64,000 bases of DNA from Nocardioides daedukensis (GTDB taxonomy: Bacteria; Actinomycetota; Actinomycetes; Propionibacteriales; Nocardioidaceae): assembly GCF_013408415.1 (NCBI RefSeq), contig NZ_JACCAA010000001.1, positions 3,038,001 through 3,102,000 on the forward strand, written 5' to 3'. This document shows positions 1-6,879 of this stretch, in pieces. Position 1 is the stretch's first letter. The number at the start of each line of letters is the position of its first letter. Under the pieces are notes generated by a model that saw nothing but the letters and a program-made list of their open reading frames with translations, had not been told where the DNA came from and searched no databases. The translations under genes and the position numbers were made by a program.

Positions 1-438
1 TTCGCCCTCCTCGCCGCCGATGACGACACCGCGAACCCCCTGGACGCTGCTCGCGACTCGGCGCTGATCGCGGCGCACCGTCACATCACGACGATGAACA
101 CGATGGACTATCGCCAGGTCGACGACGGGCTGGCCGCGTGGGAGGAAGCCACCACCGGTCTGCTCCACGACCAGACGGTCGCGATCTCCGAGGCCGAGCG
201 CGAGGGCCTGGCCGACGCGAAGAAGATCACCGCCGGGAAGGTCGTGGACGCCGCCGTCCTCGACGTCACCGAGGACACCGCATCGGTGATCGCAGCGGTA
301 GAGATCACCGTGCAGGACGACCTGGACAAGGGCTCGGAGCCGAGCCTGAAGCGCAACCGGTTCGCCGCGGACCTGGTCCGCGTCGACGGTGAGTGGAAGC
401 TGGAGAACCTGCAGCAGGTGGCGGTGAAGCTGTCATGA
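1..438 (+). CDS. Mce-associated protein, 5'-truncated by the window edge
   Basis: The reading frame is open from base 1 and ends at 438, so only the C-terminal 145 residues are visible. The segment reads LDAARDSALIAAHRHITTMNTMDYRQVDDGLAAWEEATTG, the pattern of the NTF2-like domain in Mce-associated (Mas) membrane proteins: a helix, then a conserved tyrosine region, then a beta-sheet ending in a W-K-L-x-N segment near the C-terminus. Mas proteins are encoded at the 3' end of mce lipid-import operons and are thought to stabilise the Mce complex at the cell envelope. The membrane anchor expected at the N-terminus lies outside the window. The stop overlaps the next start (ATGA), implying translational coupling. 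The family call is by pattern, not search. Confidence 0.7.
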   Translation, partial: FALLAADDDTANPLDAARDSALIAAHRHITTMNTMDYRQVDDGLAAWEEATTGLLHDQTVAISEAEREGLADAKKITAGKVVDAAVLDVTEDTASVIAAVEITVQDDLDKGSEPSLKRNRFAADLVRVDGEWKLENLQQVAVKLS

Positions 439-935
439 CGATCCTTCGCAAGCACGGCATCCTGCTGCTCGCAGCCGCGATGGTCCTGATCGGCCTCGGC
501 GCCTTCGTGCTCAGCCGGGGCGAGCAGACCTCACCGTCGGAGAACCTCGCCGTCGTGGACAAGGACCTGACCTCACAGGTGCAGACCTCGGTCGCGGCGA
601 CCCTGGTGGGTGTGCTCAGCTATGACTTCGCCGACCCGGGCCGCTCCGAGCAGGTCGCCGACGACAAGCTCGCGGGTGAGGCGCGCAAGGAGTACGACAC
701 CCTCGTCGCCTCGCTGCGCGAGAAGGCAGCCGGGCAGGAGCTGGTGCTCTCGGCACAGGTCACCGCGTCCGCGGTCAAGGAGCTGAGCTCGTCCAAGGCG
801 AAGCTGCTGGTCTTCCTCGACCAGACCAGCAAGCGTGCTGCCGACGACGAGGCGAGTGTCTCCGCGGCACAGCTGTCGATCACTGCCGAGCTCGTTCGAG
901 GCGACTGGGTGGTCACCGGCCTGGCACCCCTGTGA
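435..935 (+). CDS. Mce-associated membrane protein
   Basis: This encodes 166 residues. The ATG at 435 overlaps the upstream stop and was preferred over an in-frame ATG at 393, which lies inside the previous gene. Residues about 7-26 (ILLLAAAMVLIGLGAFVLS) form one membrane helix. The outer domain has the helix-plus-sheet pattern of Mas proteins, with a block ending RGDWVVTGLAPL that parallels the end of the upstream protein. It is probably the last gene of an mce-type operon, so it likely acts in the cell envelope beside Mce lipid-transfer proteins. No mce genes proper are visible here, so the link depends on sequence left of the window. It could also be described as a generic NTF2-fold membrane protein. 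Confidence 0.6.
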   Translation: MTILRKHGILLLAAAMVLIGLGAFVLSRGEQTSPSENLAVVDKDLTSQVQTSVAATLVGVLSYDFADPGRSEQVADDKLAGEARKEYDTLVASLREKAAGQELVLSAQVTASAVKELSSSKAKLLVFLDQTSKRAADDEASVSAAQLSITAELVRGDWVVTGLAPL

Positions 936-1003
936 GGTGTGCCCGCTGCTGAACGGCCGGAGCGCTGGCCGTGACGGTGCCGGGGCTGCAGCAGCGCGCG
1001 TCC

Positions 1004-1009
1004 TAGAGT
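1004..1009 (+). promoter_or_regulatory. -10 box for leaderless mobA-like gene
   Basis: TAGAGT ends 7 nt before the GTG at 1017, the spacing expected if transcription starts at the start codon. An in-frame GTG at 1008 overlaps the box itself and is therefore disfavoured. No clear -35 hexamer is seen. Confidence 0.5.
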
Positions 1010-1016
1010 GGCTCGG

Positions 1017-1553
1017 GTGAGGGTGCACGGACTGTTGCTCGCCGCCGGTGCAGGGCGCCGGATGGGGACCCCGAAGGCGCTGGTCGACGACTGGCTCCTG
1101 CGCAGCATCGGCGTGCTCGAGGACGGTGGCTGCGACCAGGTCACCGTGGTCCTCGGGGCCGCCGCCGACCGGGCGCGTGAGCTCCTCGACGGCACCGATG
1201 TCGCCATCGTCGAGGCAGCCGACTGGGCCCAGGGCATGGGCGCCTCGCTGCGTACGGGACTGGCGGCGCTGGCCGGCGGAGACGCTGCGCTGGTCAGCCT
1301 GGTCGACCTTCCGGACGTCGGCCCCGAGGTGGTACGCCGGGTGCTCGCCGCCCCGTTCACGCGCACCACCTTGCGCCGAGCGGCGTACGACGCTGTCCCC
1401 GGCCATCCCGTCCTGCTCGGCCGCGGGCACTGGGACGGAGTGATCGACGCAGCCCGCGGGGACCGCGGCGCGCGCGACTACCTGTCCGCGCACGAGGTCG
1501 AGCTGATCGAGTGTGCGGACCTGGCGACCGGCCGGGACGTGGACTCCCGCTGA
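1017..1553 (+). CDS. MobA/MocA-like molybdopterin nucleotidyltransferase
   Basis: This encodes 178 residues of an NTP-transferase (GT-A/Rossmann) fold. The nucleotide-binding signature LLLAAGAGRRMGTPK occupies residues 6-20, WAQGMGASLRTGL residues 70-82, and the metal-binding LVDLPD residues 95-100. This pattern matches the MocA branch (CTP:molybdopterin cytidylyltransferase), whose product is the MCD cofactor of xanthine-dehydrogenase/CO-dehydrogenase family enzymes. The position just upstream of coxD/E/F and coxSLM supports that role. It is short for the family, with the usual N-terminal strand trimmed. The GTG at 1017 is chosen from the -10 spacing; GTG 1008 is the alternative. Cytidine versus guanosine specificity cannot be decided by eye. 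Confidence 0.75.
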   Translation: MRVHGLLLAAGAGRRMGTPKALVDDWLLRSIGVLEDGGCDQVTVVLGAAADRARELLDGTDVAIVEAADWAQGMGASLRTGLAALAGGDAALVSLVDLPDVGPEVVRRVLAAPFTRTTLRRAAYDAVPGHPVLLGRGHWDGVIDAARGDRGARDYLSAHEVELIECADLATGRDVDSR

Positions 1554-1696
1554 GGACGCCGCAGACCGAGCGGACCGGACGGGGGTCGGCCCACTCGGTG
1601 TGCAGTGTCCTCAGTTGGGGACCGTCGACACTGGGCCGTCGACACTGGCCTGACAATCCGGGCCTCGGCCCAACCGCGGACCAACGTCGTGCTGGG

Positions 1697-1702
1697 TAGG
1701 GT
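1697..1702 (+). promoter_or_regulatory. -10 box for leaderless coxD-like gene
   Basis: TAGGGT stands 7 nt before ATG 1710, with no ribosome-binding site in between. This places the transcription start at or next to the ATG and argues against longer starts further upstream. Confidence 0.55.
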
Positions 1703-1709
1703 CGCCGAC

Positions 1710-2594
1710 ATGGCCGCCTTGAACAGTCCGGACGACGTGGGTCGCATCGAGGAGCTGCTCGCCGGCACGGGCTACGTCTGCGACGAGTCCCTGGCCACCG
1801 TCGTCTTCCTGGCCCTGCGGATGCAGCGCCCCGTGCTGCTCGAGGGAGAGCCCGGCACCGGGAAGACCGCGCTCGCCGAGGCGATCGCCGAGTCGCTCGA
1901 CCTGCCCCTGATCCGGCTGCAGTGCTATGAGGGCATCGACTCGACTCAGGCCCTCTATGACTGGGACTTCCCGCGCCAGATCCTGCACCTGCGTGCGCTC
2001 GAGGCCACCGGCAACACCGACGCCGCCGAAGCCGAGCGGGGCCTGTTCGACGAGCGTTTCCTGCTGGCACGCCCGGTCCTGGCCGCGCTGCGACAGAGCC
2101 CCGCGGTGCTGCTGGTCGACGAGGTCGACCGCGCCGACGACGAGTTCGAGGCGTTCCTGCTCGAGGTGCTCTCCACCTATCAGGTGACGATCCCGGAGAT
2201 CGGCACCGTGAAGGCCACCACCCCGCCGATCGTGGTGCTCACCTCCAACCGGACGCGTGAGCTCCACGACGCGCTCAAGCGCCGCTGCCTCTACCACTGG
2301 ATCGACCACCCCGGCCTGGAGCGCGAGGTCGAGATCCTGCGCTCGAGGGCCCCGGAGGTCAGCGCCGACCTGGCCCGCCAGATCACCACCGTCGTGCAGC
2401 AGCTCCGCGCCCGCGACGACCTGCTCAAGGTGCCGGGTGTGGCCGAGACCCTGGACTGGGCGAGAGCCCTGCACGCACTCGGGACCACCGAGCTCGACCT
2501 CGAGACCGCGTCGCGCACCTTGGGCGCCCTGGTGAAATATCGCGAGGACGGCGAGCGGGTCCGCCATGCCCTCGACCGGATGCTGGCGGGGTAG
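1710..2594 (+). CDS. coxD: MoxR-family AAA+ ATPase (CoxD-like)
   Basis: This encodes 294 residues. Walker A GEPGTGKT is at 46-53, Walker B LLVDEVD at 134-140, and the sensor-1 Asn in VVLTSN at about 180 is followed by the MoxR/CoxD signature LKRRC. CoxD-type ATPases work with a VWA protein to mature the Mo-S-Cu or similar active site of molybdenum hydroxylases. The next gene, 6 nt downstream, is exactly such a VWA protein. The ATG at 1710 is chosen because a TAGGGT box lies 7 nt upstream; an in-frame extension to about 1605 would add a low-quality N-terminus. It is a cytoplasmic chaperone-like ATPase. The role is family knowledge plus neighbourhood. Confidence 0.85.
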   Translation: MAALNSPDDVGRIEELLAGTGYVCDESLATVVFLALRMQRPVLLEGEPGTGKTALAEAIAESLDLPLIRLQCYEGIDSTQALYDWDFPRQILHLRALEATGNTDAAEAERGLFDERFLLARPVLAALRQSPAVLLVDEVDRADDEFEAFLLEVLSTYQVTIPEIGTVKATTPPIVVLTSNRTRELHDALKRRCLYHWIDHPGLEREVEILRSRAPEVSADLARQITTVVQQLRARDDLLKVPGVAETLDWARALHALGTTELDLETASRTLGALVKYREDGERVRHALDRMLAG

Positions 2595-2600
2595 CAGCCC

Positions 2601-3734
2601 GTGACGTCGAGCGCCGGAGCACCGCACAGCGCCGAGGAGATCCTGCTCGGGTTCGCCCGGGCGCTGCGCGCGGCCGGAGTGGGCGTCACCCAGGACCGGG
2701 CCCGGGAGTTCGCCGCCGCCGCGGCCCTGGTCGGGATCGGCGATCCGCGCGCCACCTACTGGGCGGGACAGGCCACCCTCTGCTCGGGCCCCGACGACCT
2801 GGAGCGCTATGACCAGGTATTCCATGCCTGGTTCACCGAGCGCGGCTCACTGCCGTCGCCCGCACCGGCCACGGCCGTGCGGCCGTTCGACACCGGCCTG
2901 ATGGAGGACGACGCCGGCGGCAGCGCCAGCGAGGAGGGTGATCCAGTGCGCGCCGCGGCCAGCGCCGCCGAAGTCCTGCGGCACCGCGACCTGGCCACCC
3001 TGACCGCCTCGGAACGCGCACTGCTGGCGGCTCTCTTCGGTGCCCTGCGCCCGCGCCTGCCGCAACGTCGTACCCCCCGGCAGCGGCCGTGGCACCGCGG
3101 AAGGGTGGACGCCGCGCGGACGTTGCGCAACAGCCTGCGCCGGATGGGGGAGCCCGCCGACCTCGCCTGGCGCCGTCGGGGGCGCCGGCATCGCCGCGTC
3201 GTACTGCTCATCGACGTCTCCGGCTCGATGAGCGGGTACGCCGACCCGTTGCTGCGCCTTGCCCACCGATTCGTGCTCGCTGCAGCCGCGGCCGGCGCCC
3301 GCCGTGAGGTCGAGGTGTTCACCATCGGCACCCGGCTGACCCACCTGAGGAGTGCGCTGGCGCAGCGCGACCCCGAGCGGGCCCTGCTCGCCGCAGGTCG
3401 AGCCGTGCCCGACTGGTCCGGTGGCACCCGACTGGGTGAGGTGCTGCAGGTCTTCCTCGATCGGTGGGGAGCACGTGGGCTGGTCCGCGGTGCTGTGGCA
3501 GTGGTCTTCAGTGACGGCTGGGAACGTGGGGACGCCGCCCTGCTGGGGGAGCAGATGGCGCGCCTGCACCGACTCGCGCACCGGGTGGTCTGGGTGAACC
3601 CGCACCGTGGCAAGGAGGGCTACCTGCCCCTCCAGCAGGGCGTGGTCGCTGCCCTGCCCCACATCGATGAGTTCCTGGCCGGTCATTCACTGGCGACCTA
3701 CGCTGAACTCGTGGAGGTGATCGCGGATGCGTGA
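2601..3734 (+). CDS. coxE: VWA-domain cofactor-maturation protein (CoxE-like)
   Basis: This encodes 377 residues from a GTG. The C-terminal von Willebrand A domain begins near residue 198 (RRVVLLIDVSGSMSG), with the MIDAS motif D205-x-S207-x-S209. The N-terminal half is helical with an acidic, low-complexity patch (LMEDDAGGSASEEGD) near residues 99-113. CoxE pairs with the MoxR ATPase CoxD in assembling the active site of aerobic CO dehydrogenases and related enzymes. It follows coxD by 6 nt and overlaps the XdhC gene by 8 nt, so the three genes are clearly co-transcribed. No signal peptide is seen, so it is cytoplasmic. Confidence 0.85.
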   Translation: MTSSAGAPHSAEEILLGFARALRAAGVGVTQDRAREFAAAAALVGIGDPRATYWAGQATLCSGPDDLERYDQVFHAWFTERGSLPSPAPATAVRPFDTGLMEDDAGGSASEEGDPVRAAASAAEVLRHRDLATLTASERALLAALFGALRPRLPQRRTPRQRPWHRGRVDAARTLRNSLRRMGEPADLAWRRRGRRHRRVVLLIDVSGSMSGYADPLLRLAHRFVLAAAAAGARREVEVFTIGTRLTHLRSALAQRDPERALLAAGRAVPDWSGGTRLGEVLQVFLDRWGARGLVRGAVAVVFSDGWERGDAALLGEQMARLHRLAHRVVWVNPHRGKEGYLPLQQGVVAALPHIDEFLAGHSLATYAELVEVIADA

Positions 3735-4932
3735 GGTGCTGCCCGAGCTGCTCGCCTGGTGGCGGGCCGGGGAGAGCGTCGGGATGGGCACGGTCATCGC
3801 GACCTTCCGCTCCGCCCCGCGACCGCCCGGAGCCTCGATGCTGGTCGGTCCCGACGGTACGGCGGTCGGGTCCGTCTCCGGAGGCTGCGTGGAGGGTGCG
3901 GTCTATGAGCTCGCCCAGGAGGTGGTGGAACGCCGGGAGCCCGTGCTGCAGCGCTATGGCATCTCCGACGACGACGCCTTCGCGGTCGGCCTGACCTGTG
4001 GCGGCATCCTGGACGTCTATGTCGAGACGGTGAACCGGGAGACCTGGCCGGAGCTGGAGGCCATCGCGGCCGACCTCGACGCGGGTCACCCGGTGGCCGT
4101 GGCGACGGTCGCCGAGCACCCCGACCCGGCTTGGGTGGGACGCCGGATGGTCGTCCGTGCGCCGGCGGGGACGGATCTCGGTTCGGATGCCGTGCCCGAT
4201 GCCGGATCTGATGTCGGGGTCACTGCTGGGCCCACCGCCGGGCAGGCATGCCAGGTCGAGGGCTCACTGGGCAGCGCGCGCGCCGACGCCGCGGTCCGCG
4301 ACGACGCGCTCGGCCTGCTCGCCCTGGGGCACAGCGAGGCATTGACCTACGGACCCGACGGCGAACGGCGCGGGGAGGGGATGCGGGTCTTCGTCTGGGC
4401 CTTCGCCCCCAAGCCCCGGATGCTGGTCTTCGGCGCCATCGACTTCGCCGCGGCAGTGGCCCGGGTCGGGAGCTTCCTCGGCTACCACGTCACCGTGTGC
4501 GACGCCCGGCCCGTCTTCGCCACCAACACTCGCTTCCCGCACGCCGACGAGGTGGTGGTCGACTGGCCGCACCGCTACCTCGCCGCCGAGCAGGAGGCCG
4601 GGCGGATCGACCCTCGGACCGTGCTCTGCGTGCTCACCCACGACCCGAAGTTCGACGTACCCCTGCTCGAGGTCGCGCTGCGCATCGACGACGTGGCCTA
4701 CATCGGGGCGATGGGCTCACGACGTACCCACGACGACCGGCTCGACCGACTGCGCGAGGCCGGGCTCACCGAGGCCGAGCTCGCCCGGTTGTCGAGCCCG
4801 ATCGGCCTCGACCTCGGGGCGCGCACTCCGGAGGAGACCGCGATCAGCGTGGCTGCCGAGATCATCGCCCGCCGGTGGGGCGGTTCGGGCGAGCCGCTGG
4901 CGGCGACCGAGGGGCGCATCCACGGGGAGTGA
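3727..4932 (+). CDS. XdhC/CoxF-family molybdenum cofactor chaperone
   Basis: This encodes 401 residues. The N-terminal XdhC_CoxI domain is recognised from GMGTVIATFRSAPRPPGASM and SVSGGCVEGAVYE (about residues 18-65). The C-terminal Rossmann-like XdhC_C domain covers LVFGAIDFAAAVARVGSFLGY and YIGAMGSRRTHDDR. XdhC proteins bind and deliver sulfurated molybdenum cofactor to molybdenum hydroxylases. Between the domains, at about residues 145-185, lies a Gly/Ser/Asp/Thr-rich stretch that looks like a flexible linker not expected in the core fold. It overlaps coxE by 8 nt. The gene completes the maturation set that precedes coxSLM. Confidence 0.85.
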   Translation: MREVLPELLAWWRAGESVGMGTVIATFRSAPRPPGASMLVGPDGTAVGSVSGGCVEGAVYELAQEVVERREPVLQRYGISDDDAFAVGLTCGGILDVYVETVNRETWPELEAIAADLDAGHPVAVATVAEHPDPAWVGRRMVVRAPAGTDLGSDAVPDAGSDVGVTAGPTAGQACQVEGSLGSARADAAVRDDALGLLALGHSEALTYGPDGERRGEGMRVFVWAFAPKPRMLVFGAIDFAAAVARVGSFLGYHVTVCDARPVFATNTRFPHADEVVVDWPHRYLAAEQEAGRIDPRTVLCVLTHDPKFDVPLLEVALRIDDVAYIGAMGSRRTHDDRLDRLREAGLTEAELARLSSPIGLDLGARTPEETAISVAAEIIARRWGGSGEPLAATEGRIHGE

Positions 4933-5000
4933 CGGGCGCCACACCGCGGTGTATCTTCGTGGCGTATCGGGCCCGCAGCCCGCCAGGGCGCCGGGCGTGC

Positions 5001-5010
5001 AGGACAGGAG
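5001..5010 (+). promoter_or_regulatory. Ribosome-binding site deciding the GAF-regulator start
   Basis: AGGACAGGAG lies 4 nt before ATG 5015 and supports that start over a TTG/ATG-like start near 4949. A TATCTT box at 4952-4957 would give a leader of about 50 nt, so this gene is leadered, unlike several neighbours. Confidence 0.5.
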
Positions 5011-5014
5011 CCTG

Positions 5015-6253
5015 ATGGTGCGCAGCAAGCTGGAGGCACGTCGACTGCAGACGATGCGCGCGTGGACCAGCTTCGTCGAGCAGGGCGACCGTGCGGCACC
5101 GCAGGTGCGTCCCGAGATCCTGACCAGCTGGACCCGCTCCGAGGCGACGGTGCGTCCCGATGTTCCCCAAGCGCCGTTGGCCGACGAGGGCGAGACTCGA
5201 TCGATCTGGTGTGACTCACCGCTGCAGGTCGCGGTCGAGCGGGTCGAGGACGACCTACGTCGTACTGCCGAGGACGGGGACCTCGTGCTCGCGGTGACCG
5301 ACTCCGAGACCCGGGTGTTGTGGACCTGCGGCGGTCGGGTGATGCGCAGCAAGGCCGAATCGGTGAACTTCGTGCCCGGCGGCCGCTGGGACGACCAGTC
5401 GGTCGGGACCAACGCGCTCGACCTGGCCAACCGCCTCGGTCGGCCGGCGATGGTCTTCAGTGCCGAGCACTACGCCCCGATCGTGCACAACTGGGTGTGC
5501 TGGGCCGCTCCTGTCTTCGACCCGCACAGCGGGCGCAAGCTCGGGGTGATCGACCTGTCCACGACCTGGGACCGCAGCCACCCGATCGGGCTGGCCACCG
5601 CACGGGTGATGGCCCGCTTGATCGAGTCGGCGATGCCTCGATCGGCCCACCACCCCTCCGCGATCGAGGAGACCAGCGACCCGGGACTGGTGCTGACCCT
5701 GCTCGGCACCGCCGAGGTGCGCCTGGACGGGCAGCGGCTCCTGCTGAACCGGCGCCAGACCGAGATCCTCTCCTTGCTGGCGTTGCACCCTGCCGGGCTC
5801 TCGCTCGACCAGCTGCATGCGCTGCTCTACGGCGACCAGGCAATCACCTTCTCCACCCTCAAGGCGGAGGTCTCCCACCTGCGAGCTGCACTGGGGGGCC
5901 AGCTCGGCTCGCGGCCCTACCGATTGTTGATGCCGGTCGCGACCGACGTCGAGCACGTGCTGGCAATGGTGCGCGCCGGTCAGGTGGCGGCGGCCGTCGA
6001 CGGCTATGGGGGCGACCTCCTGCCGGGCACCAACTCGCCGGCGCTGACCGAGTTGGCCGACTACGTCGCGGTGGCGGTGCGCGAGGCGCTGCTCGTCGAT
6101 CCCCAGCCCGACGCGGTCCTGCGCTACCACGAGCTGGTGCCGCACGACGTGGCCGTGCTGGAGCGCGCGGTGGCCGCACTCGCCACCGCTCCGGCGCACT
6201 CAGCCCTGCCGCTGCTCAAGGGGAAGCTGGCCGCCGCGCGCAACTCCCGCTGA
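5015..6253 (+). CDS. GAF-domain transcriptional regulator with C-terminal winged helix
   Basis: This encodes 412 residues. The N-terminal half resembles the sensor part of AcoR-type regulators: a helical segment (LTSWTRSEATVRPD), then a GAF domain with GTNALDLANRLGRPAMVFSAEHY and APVFDPHSGRKLGVIDLSTTW at about residues 128-190. AcoR proteins continue with a sigma-54 AAA+ domain. Here the C-terminal half is instead a winged-helix DNA-binding domain (EVRLDGQRLLLNRRQTEILSLLALHP, then LKAEVSHLRAALG, about 230-310) plus a helical tail. This fits an actinobacterium lacking sigma-54. Its position between the maturation genes and coxSLM suggests it controls the enzyme genes, perhaps via repeats at 6263-6310. 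Ligand and regulon are unknown. Confidence 0.75.
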   Translation: MVRSKLEARRLQTMRAWTSFVEQGDRAAPQVRPEILTSWTRSEATVRPDVPQAPLADEGETRSIWCDSPLQVAVERVEDDLRRTAEDGDLVLAVTDSETRVLWTCGGRVMRSKAESVNFVPGGRWDDQSVGTNALDLANRLGRPAMVFSAEHYAPIVHNWVCWAAPVFDPHSGRKLGVIDLSTTWDRSHPIGLATARVMARLIESAMPRSAHHPSAIEETSDPGLVLTLLGTAEVRLDGQRLLLNRRQTEILSLLALHPAGLSLDQLHALLYGDQAITFSTLKAEVSHLRAALGGQLGSRPYRLLMPVATDVEHVLAMVRAGQVAAAVDGYGGDLLPGTNSPALTELADYVAVAVREALLVDPQPDAVLRYHELVPHDVAVLERAVAALATAPAHSALPLLKGKLAAARNSR

Positions 6254-6262
6254 GCGCCGCAG

Positions 6263-6310
6263 TGCCCCCGGTGTGTCTCCGCAGTGTCCCCGCACTGCCC
6301 CCGGTGTGTC
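6263..6310 (+). repeat. 33-bp-spaced direct repeats upstream of coxS (candidate operator)
   Basis: TGCCCCCGGTGTGTC occurs exactly twice, at 6263-6277 and 6296-6310, a spacing of 33 bp (about three helical turns). Related GTGTCC and GTGTGTCCC half-copies lie between and after them (6284-6289, 6314-6322). The array is 51 bp upstream of the TAGTGT -10 box of coxS and just after the GAF-regulator gene. Its position and phasing fit an activator site; binding is inference. Confidence 0.5.
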
Positions 6311-6360
6311 CCCTGTGTGTCCCTGCGCGCAGGGCCAACCTTTGCCCAACCAGCGGCTCC

Positions 6361-6366
6361 TAGTGT
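6361..6366 (+). promoter_or_regulatory. -10 box for the coxSLMG operon
   Basis: TAGTGT would start transcription near 6373. This gives a leader of about 36 nt with AGGGAG (6398-6403) as ribosome-binding site before ATG 6409. No good -35 hexamer is present at the proper distance, as expected of an activator-dependent promoter. Confidence 0.45.
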
Positions 6367-6408
6367 GAGCTGGGTCACCCCCTCCGCAGAGCGTTCCAGG
6401 GAGATCAC

Positions 6409-6879
6409 ATGACCAAGATCCAGATGACCGTCGACGGGGCCACGGTGTCCGACGACGTCGAACCCCGCATGCTGCTGGTGCACTACCTCCGGGAGAAGGT
6501 CGGCAAGACCGGCACCGTGATCGGCTGCGACACCAGCAACTGCGGCGCCTGCACGGTGCACCTCGACGGCCGGAGCGTGAAGTCGTGCAACGTGCTGGCC
6601 GTCCAGGCCGACGGACACGAGGTGACCACCGTCGAGGGGCTCGCCAAGGATGGTGAGCTGCACCCGATGCAGGCCGCGTTCCACGAGTGCCATGCACTGC
6701 AGTGCGGGTTCTGCACCCCCGGCATGATCATGCAGTCCATCGACCTGCTCAACGACAACCCCAAGCCGTCCGAGGACGAGATCCGGTTGGGGCTCGAGGG
6801 CAACCTGTGCCGCTGCACCGGCTACCACAACATCGTGCGCGCCGTGCAGACGGCGTCGGGCCAGGAGGTCGGGTCATGA
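6409..6879 (+). CDS. coxS: Molybdenum hydroxylase small subunit, two [2Fe-2S] clusters (CoxS-like)
   Basis: This encodes 156 residues, the usual length. The plant-ferredoxin-type cluster is ligated by C40, C45, C48 and C60 ([10 protein letters not shown]...C) and the second cluster by C99, C102, C134 and C136 (CGFC...CRC). The subunit passes electrons from the molybdenum centre in CoxL to FAD in CoxM. It overlaps coxL (ATGA). No twin-arginine signal is seen, consistent with a cytoplasmic or membrane-associated complex. Family assignment is secure; the substrate of the holoenzyme is not. Confidence 0.95.
   Translation: MTKIQMTVDGATVSDDVEPRMLLVHYLREKVGKTGTVIGCDTSNCGACTVHLDGRSVKSCNVLAVQADGHEVTTVEGLAKDGELHPMQAAFHECHALQCGFCTPGMIMQSIDLLNDNPKPSEDEIRLGLEGNLCRCTGYHNIVRAVQTASGQEVGS

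Noticed and set aside
1605..1709. N-terminal extension of the CoxD-like ATPase
   Set aside because: The added residues are atypical and cross the TAGGGT box placed 7 nt before ATG 1710.
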